Assembly (NCBI GenBank): GCA_016926595.1
Contig: JAFGOG010000475.1
Coordinates: 1-20,798, forward strand
Reading direction: 5' to 3'
Length of the DNA: 20,798 bases
From: Anaerolineae bacterium
GTDB taxonomy: Bacteria; Chloroflexota; Anaerolineae; JAAYZQ01
Made by a program: the position numbers and the translations under genes. Below the pieces are notes generated by a model. It worked only from the letters and a program-made list of their open reading frames with translations, did not search any database and had not been told where the DNA came from. Shown here one piece after another: positions 7,751 to 15,719 of the stretch (within the stretch, counting starts at the first letter, position 1; each line of letters opens with the position of its first letter).

Positions 7751-9673
7751 ATGAAAAAAATGACCCTTTTAACCAAGCGACCCTGGAACTGGAAAGTGCT
7801 TCTCGTGCTTGTCGGGCTGATCGCCCCGGCGACCTTTGCCATTGTGCCCTTTGCCTTCTACCGGCTAAAGGCCTACGGCGAGGCGGGGACCAGCGCCCTC
7901 GGGTGGGAGGTCCTCGTGGTCGACAGGCTGATCAACGGCCTGATCACCATGGTGCTGGGCGGGATCGGGCTTGTGGTGGCGAATCGCATTGGCCTTGGCA
8001 TGCCCTTTGTGGAAAGCTGGGTCAAGCGCGAACCCACTCCATACCGGTTCCACAGTGCGGTCGCCATGGGCTGGATCGCGGGAGTTGGATCTGCCTTGTC
8101 GATCATGCTCCTGCAAAGCCAGGTGTTCGGGCCCCCCATGCTGGCCCTGTTTGAGGAGATCGGTTACGTGGTCCCTGAACAAGCGATGGCCCCGCCGCTG
8201 TATGGATCCCTGGCCGCGTTTTACGCCGGTGTCATCGAGGAAACGATCTTTCGCCTGTTCGGGCTGTCGCTGCTGGCGTGGCTGGGCGGGCTGCTGTTCC
8301 AGGACCCGGATGGACGCCCCAAGCTCGCCGTTCTGTGGACGGCCAACGTGATCTTTGCCCTCGCATTTGGCGCGGCGCACCTGCCGGCCGCAGAGGCTCT
8401 CGGCTGGCCGATCAACGCCTTGATCGTCACCCGCACGCTGGTTTTGAATGGCATCGGTGGGCTGGTATTGGGGTGGCTGTTCTGGCGGTTTGGACTGGAA
8501 ACGGCCATGCTGGCGCACTTTTTTGGCGATGTGGTCCTTTACACGCTTGTCCCCATGGTTGCCATGCAGGAAGGCCAGACCGCCCAGTCCATCGCGCTCG
8601 CAGGTGTCGTGGCCGTCGTTCTGCTGGCACTTGCCTGGTCCTGGCGAACGCTCGTCGCCGAACGTCGCAGGCGCTCCGCGCAGACGGAGACCGAGCCGCA
8701 GCGTCAACACATCCATCCCGTGGCCCAAGAAACGATCGGTTCGGACCAGGCGATCTGCATCCATAACCTGACCATGGACTTTGAATCTGTGCGGGCCCTG
8801 GATCACCTCTCCCTGGAGATCCCCCCCGGGATCATCTTTGGGTTTCTCGGTCCCAACGGGGCCGGGAAAACGACCACCATCCGCTTGCTGCTGGGGCTGC
8901 TGGAACCGACATCCGGGGAGGCGCAGGTCTTGGGGTTTGACACCCGGACCCAGGCCGATCAGATCCGTGTCCGTACCGGGGCCCTGCTGGAACACTCGGG
9001 GATCTATGAGCAAATGAGCGCGGAGGACAACCTGGCATTCTACGGCCGGGCGTTCCTGATGCCCGAAGCAGAGCGCAAGGCGCGCATCCAGGAACTGCTC
9101 ACCGAGATGGGCTTGTGGGAACGCCGCAAGGAGCGGGCCGGAACGTGGAGCCGTGGGATGAAACAAAAGCTGGCCCTGGCCCGCACGATGCTCCACCGGC
9201 CCCGCCTGATCCTCCTGGATGAGCCCACCGCCGGGCTCGATGTCCAGGCGGCGGTCTCGGTTCGTGAAGAGCTGGCTTGCCTGGCTGCGCGCGAGCACGT
9301 CACCATTTTCCTGACCACGCACAACATGGTCGACGCGGAAAAGCTCTGCCACCAGGTGGCGGTCATTCGCGAAGGAAGCCTGATCGCCCTGGGCAGTCCG
9401 GACGAACTACGGGCGAGGGCCGGCAAACCGCACGTGACCGTGATCGGTCGCGGGTTCAGCGATGGGGCGTTGGCGCTGCTGCGGGCGCATCCCCGGGTGA
9501 CAGCCCTCAAGAGACAAAACAACCACCTGACGATCGACCTGCTTGAGGAAACAGACACGGCGGGCCTGGTCACTATCCTGGTAGGCGCCGGCGCCCATGT
9601 GGAAGAGGTGCACCGCGGCCAAGCCAGCCTGGAAGACGTGTTTTTGACATTGACAGGAGGACAAAATGAGTAA
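7751..9673 (+). CDS. CPBP intramembrane metalloprotease fused to ABC transporter ATP-binding domain
   Basis: A 640-residue two-part membrane protein. Residues 1-300 form a multi-helix CPBP (CAAX-processing/bacteriocin-immunity-type) protease with its three motifs: EETIFR (163-168), FGAAH (206-210) and HFFGD (256-260). The last usually ends in Asn; here it is Asp260. A charged linker (about 300-332) leads to a complete ABC ATPase: Walker A GPNGAGKT (367-374), signature SRGMKQ (467-472), Walker B LLDEPTAGLD (488-497) and H-loop His524. The C-terminal part resembles drug or antibiotic exporters. AAGGAGAGG sits just before the ATG. No internal RBS or ATG precedes the ATPase, so the fusion looks genuine. 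It overlaps the permease gene by 8 bp. Role inferred: export of a molecule coupled to membrane proteolysis. Confidence 0.9.
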   Translation: MKKMTLLTKRPWNWKVLLVLVGLIAPATFAIVPFAFYRLKAYGEAGTSALGWEVLVVDRLINGLITMVLGGIGLVVANRIGLGMPFVESWVKREPTPYRFHSAVAMGWIAGVGSALSIMLLQSQVFGPPMLALFEEIGYVVPEQAMAPPLYGSLAAFYAGVIEETIFRLFGLSLLAWLGGLLFQDPDGRPKLAVLWTANVIFALAFGAAHLPAAEALGWPINALIVTRTLVLNGIGGLVLGWLFWRFGLETAMLAHFFGDVVLYTLVPMVAMQEGQTAQSIALAGVVAVVLLALAWSWRTLVAERRRRSAQTETEPQRQHIHPVAQETIGSDQAICIHNLTMDFESVRALDHLSLEIPPGIIFGFLGPNGAGKTTTIRLLLGLLEPTSGEAQVLGFDTRTQADQIRVRTGALLEHSGIYEQMSAEDNLAFYGRAFLMPEAERKARIQELLTEMGLWERRKERAGTWSRGMKQKLALARTMLHRPRLILLDEPTAGLDVQAAVSVREELACLAAREHVTIFLTTHNMVDAEKLCHQVAVIREGSLIALGSPDELRARAGKPHVTVIGRGFSDGALALLRAHPRVTALKRQNNHLTIDLLEETDTAGLVTILVGAGAHVEEVHRGQASLEDVFLTLTGGQNE

Positions 9674-10406
9674 CGACATTCTGACGATCATGTGGAAAGA
9701 AAGCAAGGGACTGCTGCGGTACGGCGACCATCGTTGGAAGGGGATCGCGATCCTGGTCACGCCGATCGCCCTGTTCGGCATCCTCATCCCGATCCAGTTC
9801 AGGGACGGATGGTTGACGAGTGGATGGTCATTGGGTGTGGCACTCTTTACCCCCCTGATGTTGATCGCCTCCACCATCGCCGAATCGTTTGCCGGCGAAC
9901 GGGAGCGGCATACCCTGGAAACGTTGTTGGCCAGCCGCCTGCCGGACCGCGCCATCCTGTTTGGCAAGATGTTGACCTCCATTCTCTTTGGTTGGGGTAT
10001 GACGCTGCTCCTGCTGCTGGTGAGCCTGGCGGTGGTCAACCTCCTGGATAGCAAGAGTGGATTCCAGAACTACCGGGCCAACATCCTGTGGATGGATGTC
10101 CTGGCAAGCTTGTTGATCTCTGGCTTTGTGTCCAGCCTGGGCATCATCATCTCGCTGCGTTCGGCGACCGTTCAAGCTGCGGGGCAGAGCATCATGTTGA
10201 TGATCTTTGTTCCTGTGATGCTGCTGCAGGCCGTGGTGTTCTTGCTGCCTGTGTTTTTGCCAAGGGCAGCCGTGAGCGCGATCGCCGCCCAACTGAACCT
10301 GACCAACATCATGCTGGTCATCCTGGCGGCGCTGCTGGCCGCCGACGTGATCTTGTTCCTGGGCGCCATGTCGCGCTTCCAACGGTCGAGACTGATTCTG
10401 TCTTGA
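9666..10406 (+). CDS. ABC-2 type transporter permease
   Basis: A 246-residue membrane protein with about six hydrophobic helices (roughly 26-44, 53-72, 102-127, 143-165, 174-199, 213-236). The cytosolic stretch GERERHTLETLLAS (77-90) is the ABC-2 family coupling-region motif, seen in exporters of drugs, lipids and Na+ (NatB-like). The start overlaps the stop of the ATPase gene (8 bp) and has GGAGGACAAA before it, so the two are translationally coupled and form one transporter, probably a dimer of each. The substrate is unknown. No fault is seen in the sequence. Confidence 0.88.
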   Translation: MSNDILTIMWKESKGLLRYGDHRWKGIAILVTPIALFGILIPIQFRDGWLTSGWSLGVALFTPLMLIASTIAESFAGERERHTLETLLASRLPDRAILFGKMLTSILFGWGMTLLLLLVSLAVVNLLDSKSGFQNYRANILWMDVLASLLISGFVSSLGIIISLRSATVQAAGQSIMLMIFVPVMLLQAVVFLLPVFLPRAAVSAIAAQLNLTNIMLVILAALLAADVILFLGAMSRFQRSRLILS

Positions 10407-10448
10407 GCGATGACATTGACTGTACAATAACTGATAAGGAGATTCAAA

Positions 10449-11246
10449 ATGGCACTAGAGAAGGAAAGAATCGCGGAAGATGTTTTGATCGACGTCGGTG
10501 GGTGTCGCCTGCATTTCAGCGTCATCCAGGGATCTGAAACGAGGATCGTGCTCGAGGTTGGCGGCGGCGCCGATGCGTCACAGTGGGGCACCTTTCCTAT
10601 GACCATTGCACAAGAGACAGGCGCCACCGTGGTGACCTACGATCGGGCTGGATTTGGGAAAAGTGATCTGCCCGATACCCCGTACGACATGGTGGAGGAG
10701 GTCGATTGGTTTATGGAAGGACTGCGCCAACTGGGGCTAGATCAAGAGATCATCCTGATCGGGCATTCGTACGGCGGTTGGCTGATCCGCCTGACGGCCA
10801 GCCGGTATCCTGAAATCGTGCGCGGGATGGTCTTCATCGATCCGTTTTCGGCCGAGTTCGTCGACCTCTTGGGCGTAGCGTACCTGGACAACCACCCGAG
10901 TTGCAGAAAAGACCTGCCCTTTGCCAACGCAAACCCGGAAGACCTTACCAAGAACCAACGAGGTGGGATCCGCATGGTCAAGGAAGGTCTGGGCCCCAAG
11001 GTCGCCGTCATGCGGCACACGACCATCCCCAAGGTGCCGGTGCGGGTGATCACCTCTGGCCAACCCTGGTGGCAAACACCCGAAGAAGACCGGGCCTGGC
11101 GACAGGCGCACGAACAAATAGCGGCTTCGATCCCCGGCGCAGACCTGATCGTGGCCCAAGAGAGCGATCACTTGATCCCGGACAAGCAACCCGAGATCAT
11201 CCTTGAGGCCATCAAGCAAGTGATCCGATTATCAAAGCCAGTCTAG
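10449..11246 (+). CDS. Alpha/beta-fold hydrolase
   Basis: A 265-residue soluble hydrolase. The nucleophile elbow is GHSYGG (105-110, Ser107) and the catalytic His is probably His241 in ESDHLIP. The acid is probably Asp131 in FIDP (after strand 6), since the usual position after strand 7 reads ITSGQP with no Asp. The oxyanion region reads EVGGG rather than the usual HG. No signal peptide. AAGGAGA precedes the ATG by about 8 bases. It lies 42 bp after the permease gene and is probably in the same transcript. The substrate is unknown; a serine esterase, amidase or lactonase acting on the transported compound is one possibility. Confidence 0.85.
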   Translation: MALEKERIAEDVLIDVGGCRLHFSVIQGSETRIVLEVGGGADASQWGTFPMTIAQETGATVVTYDRAGFGKSDLPDTPYDMVEEVDWFMEGLRQLGLDQEIILIGHSYGGWLIRLTASRYPEIVRGMVFIDPFSAEFVDLLGVAYLDNHPSCRKDLPFANANPEDLTKNQRGGIRMVKEGLGPKVAVMRHTTIPKVPVRVITSGQPWWQTPEEDRAWRQAHEQIAASIPGADLIVAQESDHLIPDKQPEIILEAIKQVIRLSKPV

Positions 11247-11461
11247 ACAAGACGGTCCTGGCCGATCCGGAGGCGTTCGAGCAGTGACCCGGCCAGTGTG
11301 CGGCTGGCCAATCTGCGCGCCTGGTACAACGAACTTTTGAACGTGAAACGCTGGGCGAGGCGACTGCCGCCATCGAAGCCTACGAACAGGCAGTGGCACT
11401 GGGTGCTCGCAACTTTTGGATGGAATTGCGGCTCGCCGAGCTGAAAGAAGGTCAAGAGTAG
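11247..11461 (+). pseudogene. Remnant of a TPR-protein gene (C-terminal fragment)
   Basis: Between two hydrolase genes lies 215 bp that reads like worn coding sequence. One frame gives LDKTVLADPEAFEQ, then a TGA stop (11285-11287), and later, up to TAG at 11459-11461, GEATAAIEAYEQAVALGA and FWMELRLAELKEGQE, which look like a TPR helix pair and a protein C-terminus. Another frame gives VRLANLRAWYNELL in between (from about 11298), so two compensating frameshifts or a nonsense change are likely. There is no start codon or RBS. Its end runs straight into the RBS region of the next gene. By eye only; the parent gene is not identified. Confidence 0.5.
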
Positions 11462-11463
11462 CC

Positions 11464-13428
11464 ATGATGAAACGACCGGTATGTGTATCGATTCTGTTGT
11501 TGGTCCTGGTATCCGCAGCGCTATCTCAAGTCCAGGCGCAGGGCCCTGTACCGCGCTATGAGCGCTCAGATTGCCCGATAAAAGTCCCGGGCGATGAGTC
11601 CATCGCGTGCGGGACGCTGACCACGTTGGAAGACGATGACAACCCGGATGGGGCCACCATCCGCACGGCGGTCATCATCATCCACAGCCGTCAAGCGAAT
11701 CCGTCGAAAGAGGCCATGCTCTTTACCGAAGGGGGGCCCGGGTTCAGCTCGCTGCCATCGGTATGGTGGCTGGCAGATACGGATTTTGCGGACCACCGGG
11801 ACATTGTTATCCTGGAACAGCGCGGCAACAAGTACGCCGAACCCAGCCTGGCCTGCGATTTTTTGGTCTGGGACGATGAAACAGGAGGAGAAACACCTTG
11901 CCTGGACAGCCTGCGCCAACGCGGCATCGCCCTCGAGAACTATACGACGGCCGCCATTGCCGCAGACATCAACGCCCTGAAACAAGCCCTGGATTACGAG
12001 AGCTGGATCCTCTATGGCACATCGTACAGCGCGCGGCCGGTGCAACTGGCAATGGCGACCTACCCGGAGCACATTCGCGGCGTGGTCCTGCACTCGACGT
12101 CCCCGGTCGCCGATACCCGCTACCGGCACGACCCTGAGCATGCCGCCCGCGTCCTGGGCGTCATGTTTGACGACTGTACTGCCGATCCAACCTGTGCGCA
12201 AGCGTATCCCGACCTGGAGAACCGATTCTACGAATTGGTTCAAAAACTGAACGACGAACCGGTGGCACTCGAGATGGCTTTTCCAGGAAGCGCCGAGCGT
12301 CTCACCATGGATGTGGATGGGGGCGCCCTGATCAGCTGGATGGTCGAAGGCGCGTTCTATGGCCCGGCCTATCCTCCGTTTGAGACCGCTTACCTGCCCT
12401 TGTTGATCGACAGGCTATCTCGGGGCAACAGGGACCTGCTTTATCCGTGGGCAAAGGCGTATCTTGGCCGTTGGGGCAGCGATGATTTTACGTGGGGATT
12501 GTACTTGGCCATCAACTGCCAGGACGATGCCTCTTCTGTGACGCCCGAGATGGTCAAAGCCCAGGTTGCGGCCTACCCTGAACTGGATGGCTACTACCGG
12601 TTCGGCAAAGAGCTGGAGATCTGCGCCGCCTGGCAGCTGGATCCCGCGCCGCCGCTGGCCAGCGAACCGGTTGCCAGCGACATCCCGACCCTTGTTTTGG
12701 CCGGGAGGTATGATCCGATCACGCCGCCCGAATGGAGCCGCGCCGCCGTCGCCAACCTGAGCAACCGCACCTTTGTCGCGTTTCCGGCCTCGGGGCACAG
12801 TGTGAACAGCGATAATCCCTGTGCCCAACAGATCACGACCGCTTTCCTGGACAACCCTGGCCAAACGCTCGACCTGAGTTGTGTGCAGGCCGCGCCCAGG
12901 CCCGAGTTCGTGCTTGGCAGTGAAATCATCATCGCGCCGGCCATGTACGAGATCCACTATGGTGAACTGGGCTACTCTATGCTCGAGGAAAAGCTCTTTT
13001 TGGGCAGTTGGCTGACCCTGATCGGCACCGGCATCGTCGCCTTGATCGTGGGTCTGGTCAACCTGGTGCGCCGTCGCAGCCATCCACCGGCCGACGCCGC
13101 TGCCCGTCTGGCCCACCCCCTGCTCATCGCGCTCCCTGTGACCGCCCTGATCTGGGGAGTCGCGTTGAGGTTCACGCTGCAATCTGTCGCTGCCACTGCG
13201 CCCAATGTGCTTCGTTTTGGGCTGCCGGCTGCCTGCTGGTGGATATTTGCCGTTGCCATCCTGATCGGCCTGATGACCATCGGCTTGATCGTGATCGCGG
13301 CATGGGCCTGGAAACGGGGCTACTGGTCGCTGATCGGCAGGATTGCCATCTCATTGACAACCCTGGCAGCCATCGTGTTCAGCGGCATGCTCGCCTATTG
13401 GGGCATGTTCACGGCATTGTTCAGGTAG
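11464..13428 (+). CDS. Secreted S33-type alpha/beta hydrolase (tripeptidyl-aminopeptidase-like) with C-terminal membrane domain
   Basis: A 654-residue protein starting with a signal peptide (MMKRP, hydrophobic 8-20, cleavage near AQG at 25-27). It then has an S33-like catalytic domain: oxyanion motif GGPG (90-93), nucleophile elbow YGTSYS (Ser187; the family usually has GGSYGG), Asp417 in GRYDPITP and His445 in SGHS, with the TAP-like C-terminal layout. Residues about 512-535, 551-571, 590-615 and 627-648 form four membrane helices, so the catalytic domain should be tethered outside the cell. The ATG at 11464 is preferred to 11416 since the signal peptide starts there; the RBS (AAGAAGG) is modest. 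It probably cleaves short peptides or esters. Confidence 0.85.
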   Translation: MMKRPVCVSILLLVLVSAALSQVQAQGPVPRYERSDCPIKVPGDESIACGTLTTLEDDDNPDGATIRTAVIIIHSRQANPSKEAMLFTEGGPGFSSLPSVWWLADTDFADHRDIVILEQRGNKYAEPSLACDFLVWDDETGGETPCLDSLRQRGIALENYTTAAIAADINALKQALDYESWILYGTSYSARPVQLAMATYPEHIRGVVLHSTSPVADTRYRHDPEHAARVLGVMFDDCTADPTCAQAYPDLENRFYELVQKLNDEPVALEMAFPGSAERLTMDVDGGALISWMVEGAFYGPAYPPFETAYLPLLIDRLSRGNRDLLYPWAKAYLGRWGSDDFTWGLYLAINCQDDASSVTPEMVKAQVAAYPELDGYYRFGKELEICAAWQLDPAPPLASEPVASDIPTLVLAGRYDPITPPEWSRAAVANLSNRTFVAFPASGHSVNSDNPCAQQITTAFLDNPGQTLDLSCVQAAPRPEFVLGSEIIIAPAMYEIHYGELGYSMLEEKLFLGSWLTLIGTGIVALIVGLVNLVRRRSHPPADAAARLAHPLLIALPVTALIWGVALRFTLQSVAATAPNVLRFGLPAACWWIFAVAILIGLMTIGLIVIAAWAWKRGYWSLIGRIAISLTTLAAIVFSGMLAYWGMFTALFR

Positions 13429-13455
13429 CTTGGGAGAGTTGTCTCAAAAAAAAGA

Positions 13456-13531
13456 GGGGAACGCCAGCATCTTGCTGGCTCTCAGGCCGCGGCGATGCAA
13501 AAAAACGCATCGTATGATGACGGCGTTCCCC
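13456..13531. repeat. Palindromic repeat element with two internal hairpins
   Basis: GGGGAACGCC (13456-13465) and GGCGTTCCCC (13522-13531) form a perfect 10-bp outer stem. Inside lie GCCAGCA/TGCTGGC (13463-13469 with 13473-13479, loop TCT) and CGATGC/GCATCG (13493-13498 with 13507-13512, A-rich loop). The first inner hairpin shares three bases with the outer stem, so the two compete. There is no T-run, so it is not a standard terminator. It looks like a MITE/REP-type mobile repeat or a structured RNA. Confidence 0.65.
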
Positions 13532-13581
13532 CAAGATATCGAGAGGATAACTTGGGATTACGGCAAGGAAAAGAGAACAAA

Positions 13582-13833
13582 ATGACCAACGGGCAAGCAT
13601 TCAACAAACCGGCGATCTATGAGATCCGGGTCAAGGGCAATCTCGAACCCATGTGGTCGGACTGGTTCGATGGGTTTGCCGTGATCCAGCAGGAGAACGA
13701 TGAAACCCTGCTCACCGGGCAGGTCATCGACCAGCCCGCCCTGCACGGCTTGTTGGCCAAAATCCGCGACCTGGGCTTGCCTTTGTTGGCGGTCAAACGA
13801 TTAGAACGTGACGATGGCGTCAGGCCAGCGTAA
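13582..13833 (+). CDS. Conserved small protein of unknown function (83 aa)
   Basis: A short soluble protein with a compact pattern: YEIRVKG, then WSDWFDG, an acidic turn (QENDET), LLTGQVIDQPALHGLLAKIR and a final LGLPLLAVKR. I recall this pattern from a small-protein family common in Chloroflexota and Actinobacteria, often beside transporter or hydrolase genes; its function is unknown to me. The start at 13582 is chosen over 13495 because AAGGAAAAGAG lies before it and the longer version would be translated from the repeat element. Its 3' end overlaps the end of the convergent chimeric gene by 14 bp. It could be a regulatory or binding partner of the preceding enzymes. Confidence 0.75.
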   Translation: MTNGQAFNKPAIYEIRVKGNLEPMWSDWFDGFAVIQQENDETLLTGQVIDQPALHGLLAKIRDLGLPLLAVKRLERDDGVRPA

Positions 13834-14467
13834 CCCTCGCCTCGACGGCTGCAGCACGCAGCAGGCGCAGGCTGGATCGGGCCTCGCCCGACGTCTGCAC
13901 ATGCTCGAGGATCACCCAGCTGTCCTCCGGCATGTGCGGCGCCATCAGACGCAGCATCTGTGACCAATCGGTCATCCCGGCCCCGGCCGGAGGCACCCAG
14001 CTAAACGCGTATTCGCCGTTGAGCATCCAGGCCGGCCCGAGTTCGCCGTCGAGCAACTCGCGCAGCCTGGCGATCGCCGGGTGGAAACGAAAGCTAAAGG
14101 CAACCATCACCCGCGCCTCGCACCGCCGGCACAGTTCGGCCAGCCGGCGGGCGTGCCGCAGATCAGCCGCCCACGGCTTTTCGACAACCATCGGGACACC
14201 CTTGCGCGCCGCCGCCTCGATCAGCGTTGCCCGGCCCCGCGGAGAAGTGCACAGGCTGACCGCGTCGAGCGCTTCGCGTTCGATCATCTCGACCCCATCG
14301 CGATAGGCCCTGGCCCCATATTGCCGCGCGTACGCGTCCAGCCCACCCGGCACGGCCGGGTGACGGTCGGCGACGGCGACCAGCCGGGCCTCCTCCATAT
14401 TGGCCAGCGTGCGCACGTGATGCTGACCGAACCGCAATCCCACGACGCCGATCCGAATCTTGTTCAT
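13820..14467 (-). CDS. Chimeric protein: Gfo/Idh/MocA N-terminal domain joined to a sugar-phosphate isomerase/epimerase tail
   Basis: A 215-residue protein. Residues 1-160 are a normal Gfo/Idh/MocA NAD(P)-binding domain (GVVGLRFG, 7-14; EKP at 96-98) and the start of the C-terminal domain (NGEYAFSWVPPAG). The family is normally 330-400 residues, so about half is missing. From about residue 164 the text changes: MTDWSQMLRL, SWVILEHVQT and EARSSLRLLR resemble the last helices of xylose-isomerase-like sugar-phosphate isomerases/epimerases. The best explanation is a deletion that joined two adjacent genes in frame. GAGGAGG precedes the ATG and the gap to the upstream gene is 9 bp, so it is still translated as part of the operon. 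It probably lacks both original activities. Confidence 0.7.
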   Translation of the reverse strand: MNKIRIGVVGLRFGQHHVRTLANMEEARLVAVADRHPAVPGGLDAYARQYGARAYRDGVEMIEREALDAVSLCTSPRGRATLIEAAARKGVPMVVEKPWAADLRHARRLAELCRRCEARVMVAFSFRFHPAIARLRELLDGELGPAWMLNGEYAFSWVPPAGAGMTDWSQMLRLMAPHMPEDSWVILEHVQTSGEARSSLRLLRAAAVEARVTLA

Positions 14468-14476
14468 CTCGCCTCC

Positions 14477-15694
14477 TCAGTCATCCAGCGTCGTCGTCAT
14501 ATCATAGCGCCGTCCCGTCTGGGACGAGATCAACGCCCCGGCCATCATCTCGGTGATGTGCAGCCCCCACTCGACGTTGACCAGCGGCTCGGCGCCGCGC
14601 AAGATGCAGTCGACCAAGTGCTGCGATGAGGCGTGGTAGTAGTTGAACGCGCCGGGCGTCGGCTGCGGCCACTTGGCCTGGCTGCGGTCGCCGCGCGAGG
14701 GGATGTGATACCAGCCGTCGGCGTCGACGTGCGGCAGCAGGTCTTTGCGGGTCGAGATGATCGAGGCGGTATAGCCCGCGCCAAACATCAGGTTGCCCGC
14801 GGTGCCAAACACCTGCAGCGCGCCACCGCCGGTCCCGGGCAGCACGGGGTGCAAGATGCGCCCCACGTGGCAACTGCCGACCCCGCCATGAACCATCTCG
14901 TACAGCGAGTAGGCGTTGTCCACCGCTTCCATGCGCACCGGCTGCGTGCGCGGCAGGTCCAACACGACGTCCCAATAGTTGGCCTGGTCCGGATCGGCCG
15001 CCTGGGATAGGAACTCGTCGTATTTGTGCTCCGGCACGATGCAATGGTCGACGACCGAAATGCTGGCGTGCGCCATCACGCTCTTGCAAGGCCCCAACAC
15101 CGCGACAATATTGGCCGGGGCGTAGGGCAGATCGAACAGAAACCCGCCGCTGTCCCGGGCATAAAACGCATCTCGGCCGTAGGGGTTGCTGCCCAACGAC
15201 GGGCCATACGTTGTCGGGCCGGTCCAACCCAACGAAAACCAGAGTATATCGCCCAGCACGCCCTTTCTGACCAGGTCGCGCAGGTGCGCGATATCGGGAT
15301 CGAGCGGGGAATTGGAGCTGGGCTCGATCAAGGCCACCACGCCCGCCTTGCGCACCGCCTCGGCGATCGTGCGCGCATCCTGCATGGTCGTCGCCATCGG
15401 CTTTTGGATCAGCACGTGCTTGCCCATCTCGATCGCCTTCAAGGCAAAGGGCACGTGCGTGCCGGGCGCGGTCAAGATAAACACCGCGTCAATATCCGAA
15501 CGGTCGATCATCTCGTCATAGTCGAGATACTGCTCCCTGGCCCCAAAGAGGCGCGCGCAGGCCCGGGTGCGCGTCTCGTACCGGTCGCAGACGGCGACCA
15601 GGTCGACGGTCTCCATTTTCATCAGGTAGGGCAGGTAATAGGCGCTCGCCACCACGCCGCAGCCTGCCACTCCCACTTTGACTTGATCTGCCAT
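14477..15694 (-). CDS. Gfo/Idh/MocA family oxidoreductase
   Basis: A complete 405-residue enzyme, probably an NAD(P)-dependent sugar or polyol dehydrogenase. The N-terminal Rossmann fold has GVAGCGVVAS (8-17). The usual EKP motif reads QKP (97-99), keeping the Lys used in catalysis. The alpha/beta C-terminal domain runs to the end. GGGGAGGACG sits before the ATG. It lies 25 bp after the beta-propeller gene and 9 bp before the chimeric Gfo gene. The paired Gfo genes, the GH4 enzyme and the lost isomerase all point to oxidation and breakdown of an unusual sugar or a sugar acid. The substrate cannot be named. Confidence 0.9.
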   Translation of the reverse strand: MADQVKVGVAGCGVVASAYYLPYLMKMETVDLVAVCDRYETRTRACARLFGAREQYLDYDEMIDRSDIDAVFILTAPGTHVPFALKAIEMGKHVLIQKPMATTMQDARTIAEAVRKAGVVALIEPSSNSPLDPDIAHLRDLVRKGVLGDILWFSLGWTGPTTYGPSLGSNPYGRDAFYARDSGGFLFDLPYAPANIVAVLGPCKSVMAHASISVVDHCIVPEHKYDEFLSQAADPDQANYWDVVLDLPRTQPVRMEAVDNAYSLYEMVHGGVGSCHVGRILHPVLPGTGGGALQVFGTAGNLMFGAGYTASIISTRKDLLPHVDADGWYHIPSRGDRSQAKWPQPTPGAFNYYHASSQHLVDCILRGAEPLVNVEWGLHITEMMAGALISSQTGRRYDMTTTLDD

Positions 15695-15719
15695 TGCTCG
15701 TCCTCCCCGGTTCAGCCAA

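Noticed and set aside
10400..10448. Separate promoter before the alpha/beta hydrolase
   Set aside because: TACAAT (10423-10428) is present but no -35 at proper spacing is convincing; read-through from the permease gene is simpler.
13495..13581. N-terminal extension of the 83-residue protein
   Set aside because: It would be translated from the repeat element and lacks an RBS; the inner ATG has one.
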